Positions 1-9,987 of a DNA stretch of 64,000 nucleotides are shown here, in pieces. The position numbers were made by a program, and so were the translations under genes. Each line of letters starts with the position of its first letter. Position 1 is the stretch's first letter. Under the pieces are notes generated by a model. The model saw only the letters and a list, made by a program, of their open reading frames with translations, did not search any database and had not been told where the DNA came from. The stretch spans positions 1-64,000 of the forward strand of contig CAITVN010000132.1 in assembly GCA_903895855.1 (NCBI GenBank). The letters are read 5' to 3'. The stretch comes from Oligoflexia bacterium. Lineage in GTDB: Bacteria > Bdellovibrionota > UBA1018.

Positions 1-272
1 AGCTTACCCGATTCAAGCTTACTTTCTAACTCGGGCATCGCCTGAATAGCTCGCATCGCAAGCACCCTTCTTTGTGCCTGCGATTCAGAGTAACCAAGCT
101 CTCTCACACAGAAAGTAAAGAGTGAGCTATAACCTAACTCTAGGTGTGTACGCCGCCGATAGACCTCGGCAAGGTGCTCTAAGATTTGAGTCAGAAGCTT
201 TCGTTCATCTAAAACAAGGTTATGTAGTTTTTCGATTAATTTTTGATTTGAAATAGTTTGCAGAGAATTCAT
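1..272 (-). CDS. HNH-endonuclease family protein, N-terminal part, cut by the window edge
   Basis: Reading the minus strand from the ATG at 272 gives an open frame of 90 codons that runs off the left edge. It starts MNSLQTISNQKLIEKLHNL and contains LGYSSLFTFCVRELGY and ESQAQRRVLAMRAIQ. About 65 of the 90 residues match the start of the complete HNH gene at 45359-46546, which begins with the same MNSL. The visible part is the helical N-terminal domain that precedes the HNH nuclease in that paralog. The nuclease itself lies outside the window, so activity cannot be judged. A good sigma-70 promoter lies about 165 bases upstream, and the palindrome at 884-900 lies about 610 bases upstream. The family call comes from the paralog. 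Confidence 0.85.
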   Translation of the reverse strand, partial: MNSLQTISNQKLIEKLHNLVLDERKLLTQILEHLAEVYRRRTHLELGYSSLFTFCVRELGYSESQAQRRVLAMRAIQAMPELESKLESGK

Positions 273-436
273 TTGAGCTCAATAACACTGAATTCGATGC
301 CTTTCATTACGCTCACATAGCCCTTGAGTGAGGCTGAAAAAATGACCAACTTCCGTGAACCAGCCGGATTTCAATCGTTCACGTCTGGCGGCATTGCGTG
401 CGCATTTACAGCCATTTTAGGCCATATTCGAACACA

Positions 437-465
437 ATTATGAAAATGAGTGCAAAACTTGTCAA
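437..465 (-). promoter_or_regulatory. sigma-70 type promoter for the HNH gene at 1-272
   Basis: On the minus strand TTGACA (465-460) is followed by exactly 17 bases and then CATAAT (442-437). This is a near-consensus promoter pointing at the HNH gene, and it predicts a leader of roughly 155-160 bases. The HNH gene at 45359 has a TTGACA at a comparable place in its leader, but its -10 is poorer. Confidence 0.6.
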
Positions 466-883
466 GCCAATTCGATCGAGTCATTCAAAAATTTAGTCCT
501 AAAAACAGTCTCACCGCAGTCACTGCTTTTTCGCATTCCCTCGCCTTAAGTGAAGCCGGCATCAGGCAAATCCGCCTCACCGATTCCAACGAACTTTCGT
601 AAACACGACTCCGAGAATGAATTCAAAACCAACAATCGCAGCCCCCTTGCTAGCCCACTAGAGCTCGAATTTTGCGGTCTAAACTCATGAAAAAAAGAAA
701 CGAGCACATCAAGATGAATCACAGAGCTCAACAATGAAAAAAGCTTCGACTTCAAAGAATACCCAGGTCGAAGCGTCAATAAACCAAATAAAAAAGGATA
801 AATGACAATTCCAAGCGCTAATGGCAGAGCAACTTTAGACTGCACCTCTTTCGCCACTCCTACAGCCTGCCAAAACCCTGAGC

Positions 884-900
884 AACTTTCCCGGGAAAGT
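884..900. repeat. copy 1 of the CTTTCCCGGGAAAG palindrome
   Basis: The bases AACTTTCCCGGGAAAGT contain a perfect 16-base palindrome (885-900). It is one of three copies in the window; the others are at 45044-45060 and 46168-46185. It lies in non-coding DNA upstream of the HNH gene at 1-272. Confidence 0.85.
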
Positions 901-1029
901 AAACCTGCCCCACAACACAGACCGCGCCTCTCGCAACCCGCCCACCTCATCAGATCCCCGCCCCAAGACTAACGGCTTACCCACAAAAAAGAGTTTAGAA
1001 AAATCACGATACACTGTTACCTTCAACTC

Positions 1030-1662
1030 ATGTCAATACCAGCACCCGTCACTGATTGGTCACAACTACAACAAGATCCGATACTCTCCATTCAACAATG
1101 GGTTACCGATAGCCTTTACGCCTTGTCAGAACAGTTTAACCCAGTTGACTTTTATCCTGAGTTCACGCTCGGCACACTGGCACTCGATGGTTCGGTTGAC
1201 GCCCGAGTCATGAAACATCGCGGGGTCACAAAGCAAGGCATTCTTTTTTTCGCCAAAGACGGCTCTGATAAACAAAAACAGATCACAGCAAACAATACGG
1301 TTTCTGCGGTTTATTACTTTAAACCACTCGGACGCCAACTCATCGTCACCGGTACCGCCTCACCCATTGAAACTCCGCTTCTGCTCAAGTCTTTTCAATC
1401 AGAAAATCGCGACTGGCAAGCCGCACTGACGGCCTCAAAACAAAGTGAACCTTTAGCCGACTACCACTCACTTGAAGCTGATTGGGGTCAGACACTGGGT
1501 TTTCACGAGAGGGCTCTGATACCGCTACCGCCAACCCTAAAAGCCTACGAAATTGTGCCTAAAAAAATTGAATTCTGGCAAAAAGTTGAAACGGGCTTGC
1601 ACCACCGTTTTTTGTTCACCAAAAAAGAAAAACAATGGAGCAAAGAGCGCCTTTACCCATGA
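1030..1662 (+). CDS. pdxH: pyridoxamine 5'-phosphate oxidase family protein (PdxH-like)
   Basis: The 210-residue product matches PdxH in length and layout. This FMN flavoenzyme oxidises pyridoxine or pyridoxamine 5'-phosphate to pyridoxal 5'-phosphate in the cytoplasm. The N-terminal half has the split-barrel features DARVMKHRG and GILFFAKDGSDKQKQI. The C-terminus has the family dimerisation end, IEFWQ followed by LHHRFLFTKKEKQW and RLYP. The usual ASRQS segment appears as the altered TASKQSEPL, so substrate contacts may differ. No clear Shine-Dalgarno precedes the ATG at 1030. Its stop overlaps the start of the permease gene by 4 bases (ATGA), so the two are probably co-transcribed, although no functional link is obvious. 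Confidence 0.8.
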   Translation: MSIPAPVTDWSQLQQDPILSIQQWVTDSLYALSEQFNPVDFYPEFTLGTLALDGSVDARVMKHRGVTKQGILFFAKDGSDKQKQITANNTVSAVYYFKPLGRQLIVTGTASPIETPLLLKSFQSENRDWQAALTASKQSEPLADYHSLEADWGQTLGFHERALIPLPPTLKAYEIVPKKIEFWQKVETGLHHRFLFTKKEKQWSKERLYP

Positions 1663-2531
1663 ACGAAGCCCCAATGCACTCGATAAACCCAGACCCAAAA
1701 AAACAAAAAAAAAGAGGCCGAAGTATCAGCTTCAACGTCGCATCAGTTTTTCTCGCGCTCGTGATTTTTTCGGGTCTGTTCGCTTCATCACTGGCTCCAT
1801 TCAGTTTTGAATTTCAAAATCTTGATGAACGCCTTCTTGGCCCGTCACTACAACACCTAATGGGCACCGACTCTCTAGGCCGCGATCTCTTCAGTCGAAT
1901 TCTTTTTGGCGCGCGCATTTCACTTTTTATCGGCTTGGCAACTGCAAGTATTTCACTCGTCATCGGAACCTTTATCGGCGCGGTGAGCGGTTTTCGTGGG
2001 GGAGCCTTTGACATCGTTACCACTCGAATTGTCGAGTTTTTCTATGCGATCCCTTCACTATTACTGGCAATTCTTATTGGACTAATGTTTAAAAATAGCG
2101 TGAGCACGCTGGTACTCTCGATCTCAGTGACCGCATGGATGACCCATGCTCGTCTGGTGCGAGGCCTCGTGATTCAAACAAAGAACTTGCCCTTTGTTGA
2201 AGCCGCAACGGCAACCGGGGCCTCTCAAACCCGAATTTTTTTCAAGCACATTCTACCGCAGCTCTGGCCGGCAATTCTGGTCTCACTCGGATTTCAAGTG
2301 CCTTCTAGCATCATGGCAGAAAGTTTTCTCTCTTTTGTCGGACTGGGCATCTCACCTCCCATGGCAAGCTGGGGATCTCTGGCCTCAGATGGGTTTCGAG
2401 CCATTCAAAGCTACCCCTATCTAGCCATTTTTCCGTGCAGCATGCTTTTTTTGACCCTAGTTTCATTGCAGTTCGTCGCAGAAAGGGTTCGCGAACGGGC
2501 CGAACTCAGCCAACCCGCTCGCTTTGATTGA
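1659..2531 (+). CDS. ABC transporter permease, DppC/OppC type
   Basis: This is an inner-membrane permease subunit of the peptide/nickel ABC importer family. A charged N-terminal tail (KKQKKRGR) precedes a first membrane helix. The DppC-type segment HLMGTDSLGRDLFSRILFG follows, then several hydrophobic helices. The ATPase-coupling EAA loop reads EAATATGASQTRIFFKHILP at about residues 180-200. An in-frame ATG at 1635 would overlap pdxH further; 1659 is preferred because ATGA overlaps the pdxH stop. Such permeases normally sit beside a DppB partner, one or two ATPases and a binding protein. None adjoin it here; the only binding protein in the window is at 15567-17114 on the other strand. Confidence 0.85.
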   Translation: MNEAPMHSINPDPKKQKKRGRSISFNVASVFLALVIFSGLFASSLAPFSFEFQNLDERLLGPSLQHLMGTDSLGRDLFSRILFGARISLFIGLATASISLVIGTFIGAVSGFRGGAFDIVTTRIVEFFYAIPSLLLAILIGLMFKNSVSTLVLSISVTAWMTHARLVRGLVIQTKNLPFVEAATATGASQTRIFFKHILPQLWPAILVSLGFQVPSSIMAESFLSFVGLGISPPMASWGSLASDGFRAIQSYPYLAIFPCSMLFLTLVSLQFVAERVRERAELSQPARFD

Positions 2532-2534
2532 GAG

Positions 2535-2551
2535 GCGGCAAGTTTTGCCGC
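2535..2551 (+). terminator. hairpin after the permease gene
   Basis: GCGGCAA, loop GTT, TTGCCGC forms a 7-bp hairpin 3 bases after the permease stop. No T-run follows, so it may be an mRNA 3'-end stabiliser rather than an intrinsic terminator. Confidence 0.35.
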
Positions 2552-2649
2552 AGGGCATAGGTACTCTATTGAACTAGAGCGAAATACCAAATAAAATCAT
2601 TAACGAAACTGTCTATCCGTGACATTAAAAACGATCCGAAGTAGGATCT

Positions 2650-2664
2650 CACACCGTTGGTGTG
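2650..2664 (+). other. hairpin in the sucA leader
   Basis: CACACC, loop GTT, GGTGTG forms a 6-bp hairpin about 23 bases before the sucA start and just upstream of its purine-rich ribosome site. It could affect initiation at the TTG start; this is inference. Confidence 0.3.
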
Positions 2665-2687
2665 CTTAGAAAGAGAGAGCGTGAGTT

Positions 2688-5465
2688 TTGGAAAAATTCA
2701 GTTACTTGAAAAGCGTCAATGCTGATTTCATTGACGAGGTTTTTGAAAAGTACCTCGCTGATCCCCAATCAGTTGATGAGTCTTGGCGATTCTTTTTTGA
2801 AGGAATCGAAATGGGCAGCACAGTCATGCCCCAACTCTCTACCCCTTCAACCCAGGTTAAGGGGCCCTACACCGATGTTTCAGCCGAAGCGAAAGTTGCA
2901 AAACTCATCGCCTCTTACCGAGAGTACGGTCGGCTTCTCGCTGATATCAATCCGCTCGCCCAACCCGTTCAGAGCCATCCACTTCTCGATCTAGCCACAT
3001 TTGAACTCACACAAGCTGACCTCAATACCGTATTTAGTTCGGGCCAAGTGATCGGAATCGGCCCAGCCAAACTCTCTGACATCATCGCCCACCTCAAAAA
3101 AACCTACTGTGGCTCGGTAGCCGTGCAGTTTGGGCACATTTCAGATCCTGAGGCCAGGTCTTGGGTACTCAAGAAACTCGAAACACCCTCAGAACAATCT
3201 ACCTTGGGCAAAGAAACCAAAGAGTTTATTCACCATCGACTGACCGAGAGCGAATCTTTTGAGCGGTTTTTGCACACTCGGTATGTTGCTCAGAAACGAT
3301 TTTCGATTGAAGGTGGTGAAAGCCTGATACCTGCACTTGACGCCATCATTGAAAAATCAGCTGACCTCGGAGTTCGCGAAATTGTCGCCGGCATGGCTCA
3401 TCGCGGGCGACTCAACGTGCTCACGCATATTTTTGGAAAAGACCCTTCGAAAATATTTGCTGAATTTGAGGGCAATTACCTCTCGTCTCCTGAAACGGGC
3501 GAAGGCGACGTCAAATACCACAAAGGCTATTCAAAAGATTTTGCCACGAGAAGGGGCAAACCGGTTCATTTGTCATTAGCCTCAAATCCCAGTCACTTAG
3601 AATTTGTCGATGCTGTAATCGAAGGCTCTGCTCGCGCAAGGCAAGACCTGCTCAATGACAAAGATCGAACAGCGGTACTGCCGATTCAGATTCACGGCGA
3701 TGCGAGTTTTGCAGGACAAGGCGTTTGCTACGAAGTGCTAAACCTTTCGGGTCTTGAAGGCTATAAAACGGGTGGCACGATTCACCTCATTGTGAACAAC
3801 CAAGTCGGATTCACCACGTTTCCAACTGATTCGCGCTCAACACAATACTGTTCTGACTTAGCCCGAATGCTCGAAGTGCCGATTTTTCATGTCAATGGTG
3901 ACGACCCAGAAGCTGTCTGGAAAGTTTCTGAACTCGCCGCCGAATGGCGCCAAACCTTTCATAGCGACATTTTTATCGACCTCATTTGCTACCGCAAACA
4001 TGGTCACAATGAGGGTGATGAACCCACTTTCACGCAGCCGCTGATGTACAAGAACATCAAAGCTCACACTTCAACTAGAGAGAGCTATGCAAAGTCGCTA
4101 ATTGATTCAGGCGTACTCACCCAAGCCAGTGCTGACGCCGTCACTGAATCGGTAATGGGCAGATTCTCTGCTGCGCAAGCCATCGCAAAGGGAGATCCCG
4201 TTAAGACAACTCCGCCTGTTTTTGAGCGCTTCTGGCGCGGATTAAAACATGGCACCGAGGCCGATCACTTTAACCCGATCAAGACTTCGATCGACGCCGA
4301 TGTATTGAGAACCCTTTCTAAGAAACTGAGCACGTTTCCAGAGGGTTTTCGCCTTCATTCAAAGCTGACTCGGTTCTTTGAAGCCAGAGTCAAAGCCATA
4401 CAAGACGGACAAGGAATCGACTGGGGAAATGCTGAGAATCTTGCCTTCGCCACACTCATTCGAGAGGGCCATACCGTTCGCTTATCTGGTCAAGATGCTG
4501 AGCGCGGCACCTTCACGCACCGTCACTGCATTCTCACAGATTTTGAAACCGGCCAGAAATATTCACCGCTTCAAAATCTCGATAAAGGTTACGCTCCTTT
4601 TCAAGTATTCAATAGCAGCTTATCTGAAACCGGAGTTCTCGGTTTCGAATATGGCTATTCTTTAAGTTCACCCAACTCACTGGTTATCTGGGAAGCCCAA
4701 TTCGGAGATTTCGCCAACGGCGCCCAAGTCGTTATCGATCAGTTCATTGCGACCAGTGAAACGAAATGGCAGAGAATGACTGGCATCGTACTGCTGCTAC
4801 CTCACGGTTATGAAGGCCAGGGCCCCGAACACTCGTCGGCAAGGCTCGAAAGATTTCTCGCCCTTTGCGGCCGTGGTAACCTGATTGTCTGCAACCTAAG
4901 TACTCCAGCTCAAATTTTTCACGCCCTCAGACGCCAAGTAAAGCGTGACTTCAGAAAACCCCTCGTGATCATGTCGCCAAAGAGCATGCTCAGGCACCCA
5001 CAAGCCATTTCGAAGCTCTCAGACTTGACTGACGAGAACTTCAAAGAAGTCATCGACTGCCCTGATGCATCTAGAACACCGAAGAGCGTTAGCAAGGTCT
5101 TGCTGTGTACCGGCAAAGTCTATTACGACCTCTTGGCCGCGAAAACCCAAGCCAAGCGAGACGATATTGCCATTGTTCGAGTTGAACAACTCAGTCCGTG
5201 GCCGAAAGAAATGTTGGTCGACGTTTTAAAAAAATACCCAAATAGTGCCCGCTTTTCTTGGGTTCAAGAAGAACCTCGCAACATGGGAGCTTGGGCACAC
5301 GTCTTTCAAACCTGGGCAGGTGGATTAGATAATTTTGGCGAATCACTCAGTTCAAGGCCGATCACCTATGTCGGTCGTCCAACCTCAGCGAGCCCGGCGG
5401 CCGGATCGCCAAAGATACACGAAAAAGAACTCAAAGATTTCCTAGAGAAAGCGATTGCAGATTAA
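2688..5465 (+). CDS. sucA: 2-oxoglutarate dehydrogenase E1 component
   Basis: The 925-residue product has the full length of the thiamine-diphosphate E1 subunit, which decarboxylates 2-oxoglutarate in the TCA cycle and passes the succinyl group to E2. The N-terminus has the E1 signature [18 protein letters not shown] with [13 protein letters not shown]. Catalytic-core motifs include [25 protein letters not shown], and a ThDP-binding stretch around [10 protein letters not shown] with [21 protein letters not shown]. The C-terminal domain has [20 protein letters not shown] and [12 protein letters not shown]. Translation starts at TTG 2688, since no in-frame ATG lies upstream and AAGAGAGAG sits about 10 bases before it. 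sucB follows after 28 bases and lpdA after that, giving a complete complex. Confidence 0.97.
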   Translation: MEKFSYLKSVNADFIDEVFEKYLADPQSVDESWRFFFEGIEMGSTVMPQLSTPSTQVKGPYTDVSAEAKVAKLIASYREYGRLLADINPLAQPVQSHPLLDLATFELTQADLNTVFSSGQVIGIGPAKLSDIIAHLKKTYCGSVAVQFGHISDPEARSWVLKKLETPSEQSTLGKETKEFIHHRLTESESFERFLHTRYVAQKRFSIEGGESLIPALDAIIEKSADLGVREIVAGMAHRGRLNVLTHIFGKDPSKIFAEFEGNYLSSPETGEGDVKYHKGYSKDFATRRGKPVHLSLASNPSHLEFVDAVIEGSARARQDLLNDKDRTAVLPIQIHGDASFAGQGVCYEVLNLSGLEGYKTGGTIHLIVNNQVGFTTFPTDSRSTQYCSDLARMLEVPIFHVNGDDPEAVWKVSELAAEWRQTFHSDIFIDLICYRKHGHNEGDEPTFTQPLMYKNIKAHTSTRESYAKSLIDSGVLTQASADAVTESVMGRFSAAQAIAKGDPVKTTPPVFERFWRGLKHGTEADHFNPIKTSIDADVLRTLSKKLSTFPEGFRLHSKLTRFFEARVKAIQDGQGIDWGNAENLAFATLIREGHTVRLSGQDAERGTFTHRHCILTDFETGQKYSPLQNLDKGYAPFQVFNSSLSETGVLGFEYGYSLSSPNSLVIWEAQFGDFANGAQVVIDQFIATSETKWQRMTGIVLLLPHGYEGQGPEHSSARLERFLALCGRGNLIVCNLSTPAQIFHALRRQVKRDFRKPLVIMSPKSMLRHPQAISKLSDLTDENFKEVIDCPDASRTPKSVSKVLLCTGKVYYDLLAAKTQAKRDDIAIVRVEQLSPWPKEMLVDVLKKYPNSARFSWVQEEPRNMGAWAHVFQTWAGGLDNFGESLSSRPITYVGRPTSASPAAGSPKIHEKELKDFLEKAIAD

Positions 5466-5493
5466 TGTCAACGAAGGGAAACTCAAATTCATT

Positions 5494-6786
5494 ATGAAAC
5501 ACAATGTTGTCACCCCGAGCGTCGGCGAATCGATCACTGAAGTAGCCATTCTAAAATGGAGCAAACAAAGTGGCCAGGCAGTCAAAGCCAACGAAGTCAT
5601 CGTTGAAATTGAATCTGACAAAGCCACAGTAGAAGTCGTTTCACCCGTGAACGGCGTCATCACGATACTGAAGCCTCCCGGAGAACGATTACCCATTGGC
5701 GAGCTGATCGCGACGATTGACGATGCAGCGACGGCCACAGCGACTCCTGCCGCCACATCAACAGCCACTCCGCCGCCTGCTCCAGGAAATTCAGGCCAAC
5801 CAAAAGCGGCGCCCGTCGGCCCTACTCTGTCGCCCTCGTTTGGCCAACAATCTTCTCCGGCTCTTGAAGCCGCCGGCCCTGCAGTGCGCACCATCGCAGC
5901 CGAAACTGGCATCGATATTTCAAAAATTTCAGGCACTGGCAAAGATGGGCGCGTCACCAAGGGCGATGTGATGCTGGCTGGCCAGACACCAACAATAGCT
6001 CAACCCAACCAGTCGCCGGTGGCGACACAGGCCGTAAAGACTGCGACACCAGCTTCGCCGATGCAAGCTCCAAAGCAGATCGATGGTCCGGGCGACCGAA
6101 GAGTGCCAATGAGCATGCTGCGTTCAAAGATCGCTGAGCGGCTCGTTTACGCTCAGCACACTGCCGCGATCTTAACCACTTTCAACGAAATCGACATGAA
6201 GCCAGTCATGGACCTTCGCAATCAACACAAAGAAGCGTTTAAGGCCAAGCACGGGGTGCCCTTGAGTTTCATGTCGTTCTTTGCTCGGGGTTGCATTGAA
6301 GCACTCAAGCAAATACCCGCCGTGAATGCATCGATTGATGGCAGAGACATGATTTACCATGACTACTACGACCTCGGAATTGCAGTCGGTACCGAGCGAG
6401 GTCTGGTCGTACCGGTCATTCGCGGTGCTGGCCCCATGGGCTTTGTCGATATTGAAAAAGAAATCGGAAAACTTGCAGTAAAAGCTCGCGATGGAAAACT
6501 TTCAATTGCCGACCTCTCAGGCGGAACCTTCACGATTTCAAACGGTGGCACTTACGGTTCGCTACTTTCAACGCCGATTTTGAATCCTCCACAATCAGGA
6601 ATTTTGGGTATGCACAAAATTCAAGAACGCCCGGTGGCGATCAATGGCCAAGTGGCCATTCGCCCCATGATGTACGTGGCGCTATCTTATGACCATAGAA
6701 TGATCGACGGCAAAGAGGCCGTCACCTTCTTAGTCACCCTCAAAGACTATCTAGAAAACCCAGAGAAACTCGCATTTTCGTATTAA
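5494..6786 (+). CDS. sucB: dihydrolipoamide succinyltransferase, E2 of 2-oxoglutarate dehydrogenase
   Basis: The E2 core transfers succinyl groups to CoA. From the ATG at 5494 the product is 430 residues. An N-terminal lipoyl domain has the modified lysine (K43) in [11 protein letters not shown]. An Ala/Pro/Thr-rich linker follows, then a peripheral-subunit-binding domain (about residues 125-165; [22 protein letters not shown]). The catalytic domain ends with YDHRMIDG (H401, D405). A longer frame opens at 5455 inside sucA, but 5494 fits the family start and has AAGGGA upstream. The linker is followed by a second Pro/Thr-rich stretch after the binding domain, so the protein is flexible on both sides. 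It sits between sucA and lpdA in one operon. Confidence 0.96.
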   Translation: MKHNVVTPSVGESITEVAILKWSKQSGQAVKANEVIVEIESDKATVEVVSPVNGVITILKPPGERLPIGELIATIDDAATATATPAATSTATPPPAPGNSGQPKAAPVGPTLSPSFGQQSSPALEAAGPAVRTIAAETGIDISKISGTGKDGRVTKGDVMLAGQTPTIAQPNQSPVATQAVKTATPASPMQAPKQIDGPGDRRVPMSMLRSKIAERLVYAQHTAAILTTFNEIDMKPVMDLRNQHKEAFKAKHGVPLSFMSFFARGCIEALKQIPAVNASIDGRDMIYHDYYDLGIAVGTERGLVVPVIRGAGPMGFVDIEKEIGKLAVKARDGKLSIADLSGGTFTISNGGTYGSLLSTPILNPPQSGILGMHKIQERPVAINGQVAIRPMMYVALSYDHRMIDGKEAVTFLVTLKDYLENPEKLAFSY

Positions 6787-6849
6787 CCCTCGCACTCGCC
6801 TGAACCTAGCCTGAACCTAGATTGAGCGAGTCATAGCAAAGGATTTTTT

Positions 6850-8292
6850 ATGGCAGAAACTACCTCAGGCAACACAACATTTGATCTGATTGTTATTGGC
6901 GGAGGCCCCGGTGGCTACGTTGCCGCCATTCGAGCTGCGCAACTTGGCTTTAAAGTTGCGTGCGTTGAAAAACGTAAAACTCTCGGGGGCACTTGCCTGA
7001 ATGTGGGATGCATTCCCTCAAAGGCTCTTCTCGATTCGAGTGAGCATTATCACTTTGCGAAAACCAAACTCTCGAAACACGGCGTGATGATCTCAGACCT
7101 CAAGTTAGACCTAGCTGCAATGCTAAAACGCAAAGACGCTGTGGTCAGACAGCTCACGACTGGGGTGGCGGGATTATTTAAGAAAAACAAAATCGAATCG
7201 TTTCTGGGGCACGGCACCTTGGGCGAAAAAGAAGGAGCTCACTATAGCGTTTCAGTAAAGCCCGCTGACGGCGCAGCTTTGCTAAAAATTTCGGCCCCGC
7301 GCATTTTGCTCGCCAGTGGCAGCGAACCAGCCGCTTTGCCCTTTCTGCCTTTCGATGGCCAGACAGTGATCAGTTCAACCGAGGCACTTGAATTGACTTC
7401 GGTACCCAAGCATCTCGTTGTGATTGGCGGCGGCGTGATTGGCTTAGAATTGGGCTCAGTTTGGCTTCGTTTAGGCGCAAAAGTAACCGTGATCGAGTTT
7501 CAAGATCGCATTCTACCAGGCATGGACAAGGCAACGGCCGCAGAGCTTCAGAAATCTCTCGCAAAGCAAGGTATGGAATTTCGGCTATCGAGCAAGTGCC
7601 TCGGGGCAAAGAAATCAGGCGCCATCACATTGGTCGAGGCTGAAGACATGGCAAACGGCAATGTAAAGTTTGGCCTTGAGTGCGATGTGGTACTCGTGGC
7701 CACCGGGCGCAAACCTTACACCGAAAATCTTGGTGTAGAGAAATTCGGTATCGAAAAAGATAAATTGGGCCGAGTGATTGTCGACTCACACTTTCAGACT
7801 AAGCAAGCCGGAATTTATGCCATCGGCGACATCATCGCTGGGCCCATGCTCGCACATAAAGCCGAAGAAGAAGGCGTCGCGTGCGCCGAAATCATGGCCG
7901 GCAAGCACGGCCATGTGAACTACGATGCGATACCTGGCGTCGTGTATACCTGGCCAGAACTCGCCAGCGTGGGCGCTTCTGAAGAAGACCTCAAAACCAA
8001 GGGCATCGAATACAAAGCAGGCAGTTTTCCGTACATGGCTAACGGCCGAGCCAAAGCGATGGACGAAACCGAAGGCTTTGTCAAAATTCTTGCCGACGCC
8101 AAGACCGATCGCATTTTAGGCGCCCATATTGTGGGGCCGCGGGCCGCCGAACAAATTGCAGAACTCACTGCCTACATTGAATTTGCGGCGAGCGCAGAAG
8201 ATGTGGCGCGAACTTGCCACGCCCACCCAACCTTGAACGAGACCATAAAAGAAGCGGCCATGGCTGTCGCGAAGCGACAAATACACCTTTAA
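6850..8292 (+). CDS. lpdA: dihydrolipoyl dehydrogenase, E3
   Basis: This FAD enzyme reoxidises the lipoyl groups of E2 with NAD+. The 480-residue product has the FAD dinucleotide fold near the N-terminus (VIGGGPGGYVAA) and the redox disulfide GGTCLNVGCIPSKAL (C49/C54). The NAD-binding fold is VVIGGGVIGLELGSVW, a second FAD contact is YAIGDIIAGPMLAHKAEEEG, and the C-terminal acid-base pair is HPTLNE (H459, E464). AAGGA lies 7 bases before the ATG. It closes the sucAB-lpd operon after a 63-base gap that contains a tandem copy of CCTGAACCTAG. It may also serve other dehydrogenase complexes, since no second lpd is visible here. Confidence 0.96.
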   Translation: MAETTSGNTTFDLIVIGGGPGGYVAAIRAAQLGFKVACVEKRKTLGGTCLNVGCIPSKALLDSSEHYHFAKTKLSKHGVMISDLKLDLAAMLKRKDAVVRQLTTGVAGLFKKNKIESFLGHGTLGEKEGAHYSVSVKPADGAALLKISAPRILLASGSEPAALPFLPFDGQTVISSTEALELTSVPKHLVVIGGGVIGLELGSVWLRLGAKVTVIEFQDRILPGMDKATAAELQKSLAKQGMEFRLSSKCLGAKKSGAITLVEAEDMANGNVKFGLECDVVLVATGRKPYTENLGVEKFGIEKDKLGRVIVDSHFQTKQAGIYAIGDIIAGPMLAHKAEEEGVACAEIMAGKHGHVNYDAIPGVVYTWPELASVGASEEDLKTKGIEYKAGSFPYMANGRAKAMDETEGFVKILADAKTDRILGAHIVGPRAAEQIAELTAYIEFAASAEDVARTCHAHPTLNETIKEAAMAVAKRQIHL

Positions 8293-8321
8293 ACCAGGTG
8301 ACGGAAAGTACCGACCGAGAA

Positions 8322-8348
8322 TCGCGCTCAAGTCGGCGCGTCTTTTTG
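8322..8348 (+). terminator. possible terminator after lpdA
   Basis: CGCGC, 8-base loop, GCGCG followed by TCTTTTT about 30 bases after the lpdA stop. The stem is only 5 bp, so it is a weak candidate. The remainder of 8293-8556 shows no gene. Confidence 0.35.
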
Positions 8349-8556
8349 TCACTTTGGTCAAGGCGACGACCAACGTTTTGTCCAATTTGGCTCCAATGAT
8401 TGCTTAGACCACGAATGAAAAACTCGCGGCTAGCCCCATGCACTCGCAAGCCGCTACCAGCGCCCCTTTTGCGCGATATTTTTCATTTTCAATTGGCCCA
8501 GATTGTGAAAGAGGTGGTGCAACAGACTCTTTACAATTTCTAGGGGAAGAATTGAA

Positions 8557-9987
8557 ATGAAGCGGTTTACTCCATCTTTTGCACTACCTTGCGTCACGAA
8601 CGCTTTGATTTTTTTATCGGTTTCGGCCGGACTATTGATGTCGCCACCTGGCTACTCCGATTCGATTGAACCACCGACTGATTCATTAGAGCTATCGACG
8701 GTTTTCACACCCAATTTTGATGCCTTTTTTGAGTTACAGGCGAAAGACATTCCCACTGAACACCTCGATTCCCCCCAACAAGTTTTCGATTCAGCCCACG
8801 ACTTTGGCAAAGACAGTGCGACTCCAATTCGCGTTTTGATTTTTCCACACCTTGGTAAGTACAACACTCCTGCAAAAAGAGAAAAGATCATTCAACGTCT
8901 GGCGATCAGGGCGATACCCCAGGGCAGGCCCGCTACCGCTTCAGTTTGTTACTCGTCTAGAAATGAAGTACCGCTTCAAGAGGCGACAAGAATTAACCTT
9001 TCACTCGCAGATTTTGAAGCCGATGAAACCCCTATTCAGGTGAATTGCGAAGGCCCAGCAAAACTCATTCGAATTGACCCCGAATTAAAGAGCTATGTGT
9101 ATGAAGGCCACTTTGAAGTGCGAAAGATCACGCCGACGGCCCCAGCGAAGCCTTACCTAGCTGTGGTGAACCTCATCGATTTCGAAGATTATTTAAAAGG
9201 AGTTGTGCCGGCAGAAATGCCTTCAACCTGGCACCCTGAAGCACTCAAAGTTCAGGCAGTAGCCGCCAGAAGCTACGGACTGCACCAGCTCAACGCCATG
9301 AAAACTGCGCGGTCAAAAAGATTTTTCGATCTCGACGACACGGTTCAATATCAGGCATTTTTAGGTAAGTCAGTATACACTGCTACAACCACAGCAGCAG
9401 TTCTCGCAACCCAATCTGAAATCATTACCTACCAGGCCCAATCAGGGCCCAAGGTCGCAACGGCATTTTTTAGCTCTGATAGCGGCGGACACACCGAAAA
9501 TGTCAGTGACATTTGGCCAGAGAATGGGCAAGAGGCCAGATCATACTGCGTGGGTAAAAAAGAAATTTACCCTGAGGGTTCTGTCGACTCCACTTGGTCT
9601 GTAAAAAAAATGGCCTCTTCACTCATGGCCGGATTAATAAAGCGTGGAATCACAACCTCAGGAGAACACCTCAAGAAGATTTCGATTAATCCGCAAACCC
9701 TACCCAGCGGCAGGACGATGCTGCTTGACCTCACCTTGAGCAACGACCGGAAAGTGCAAATTCCGGCAACCACCCTATCAGGAATACTAGGACTGAGAAA
9801 TCGATGGGTCACGAAAGTCACTGTGAACGCCGTGGCTGATTCACTCCTGATCGATGGGCGGGGATTCGGTCATGCCGTTGGCATGAGCCAATCGGGCGCC
9901 CACGCGATGGCAAAATACCTGAATTTAGATTATGCCTCGATCTTGAAATTTTATTACACTGACGTTGAACTCACGCGAGCGAACTAG
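8557..9987 (+). CDS. secreted SpoIID/LytB-domain protein
   Basis: The 476-residue product starts with a hydrophobic export signal (about residues 10-35). Its SpoIID domain spans roughly residues 190-470: YLKGVVPAEMPSTWHPEALK, VQAVAARSYGLHQL, FFSSDSGGHTENV, and a C-terminal GRGFGHAVGMSQSGAHAMA. SpoIID proteins cleave peptidoglycan glycan strands stripped of stem peptides. LytB-type relatives act as amidase enhancers. The role in a Gram-negative non-sporulator is unknown; remodelling of periplasmic peptidoglycan is a reasonable guess. AGGGGAAG precedes the ATG at 8557. The stop codon lies inside the left arm of the giant inverted repeat at 9984-10357. Confidence 0.85.
   Translation: MKRFTPSFALPCVTNALIFLSVSAGLLMSPPGYSDSIEPPTDSLELSTVFTPNFDAFFELQAKDIPTEHLDSPQQVFDSAHDFGKDSATPIRVLIFPHLGKYNTPAKREKIIQRLAIRAIPQGRPATASVCYSSRNEVPLQEATRINLSLADFEADETPIQVNCEGPAKLIRIDPELKSYVYEGHFEVRKITPTAPAKPYLAVVNLIDFEDYLKGVVPAEMPSTWHPEALKVQAVAARSYGLHQLNAMKTARSKRFFDLDDTVQYQAFLGKSVYTATTTAAVLATQSEIITYQAQSGPKVATAFFSSDSGGHTENVSDIWPENGQEARSYCVGKKEIYPEGSVDSTWSVKKMASSLMAGLIKRGITTSGEHLKKISINPQTLPSGRTMLLDLTLSNDRKVQIPATTLSGILGLRNRWVTKVTVNAVADSLLIDGRGFGHAVGMSQSGAHAMAKYLNLDYASILKFYYTDVELTRAN

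Larger units (their letters stand above)
273..1029. other. non-coding region of about 757 bases upstream of the HNH gene
   Basis: No convincing gene was found here. Two minus-strand open frames exist (546-950 and 835-1026), but they have no usable ribosome site and no recognisable domain. The stretch holds the HNH promoter (437-465), the palindrome (884-900) and leader blocks shared with the other HNH locus: AAATGGCTG, ATGTGAGCGT, GTGTTATT and AAATGAATTC, read on the minus strand. It also contains whatever promoter drives pdxH. Confidence 0.6.

Noticed and set aside
546-1026. Two minus-strand open frames (134 and 63 codons) upstream of the first HNH gene
   Set aside because: No ribosome site, no recognisable domain, and both read through the palindrome at 884-900. 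They are better explained as chance frames in a leader.
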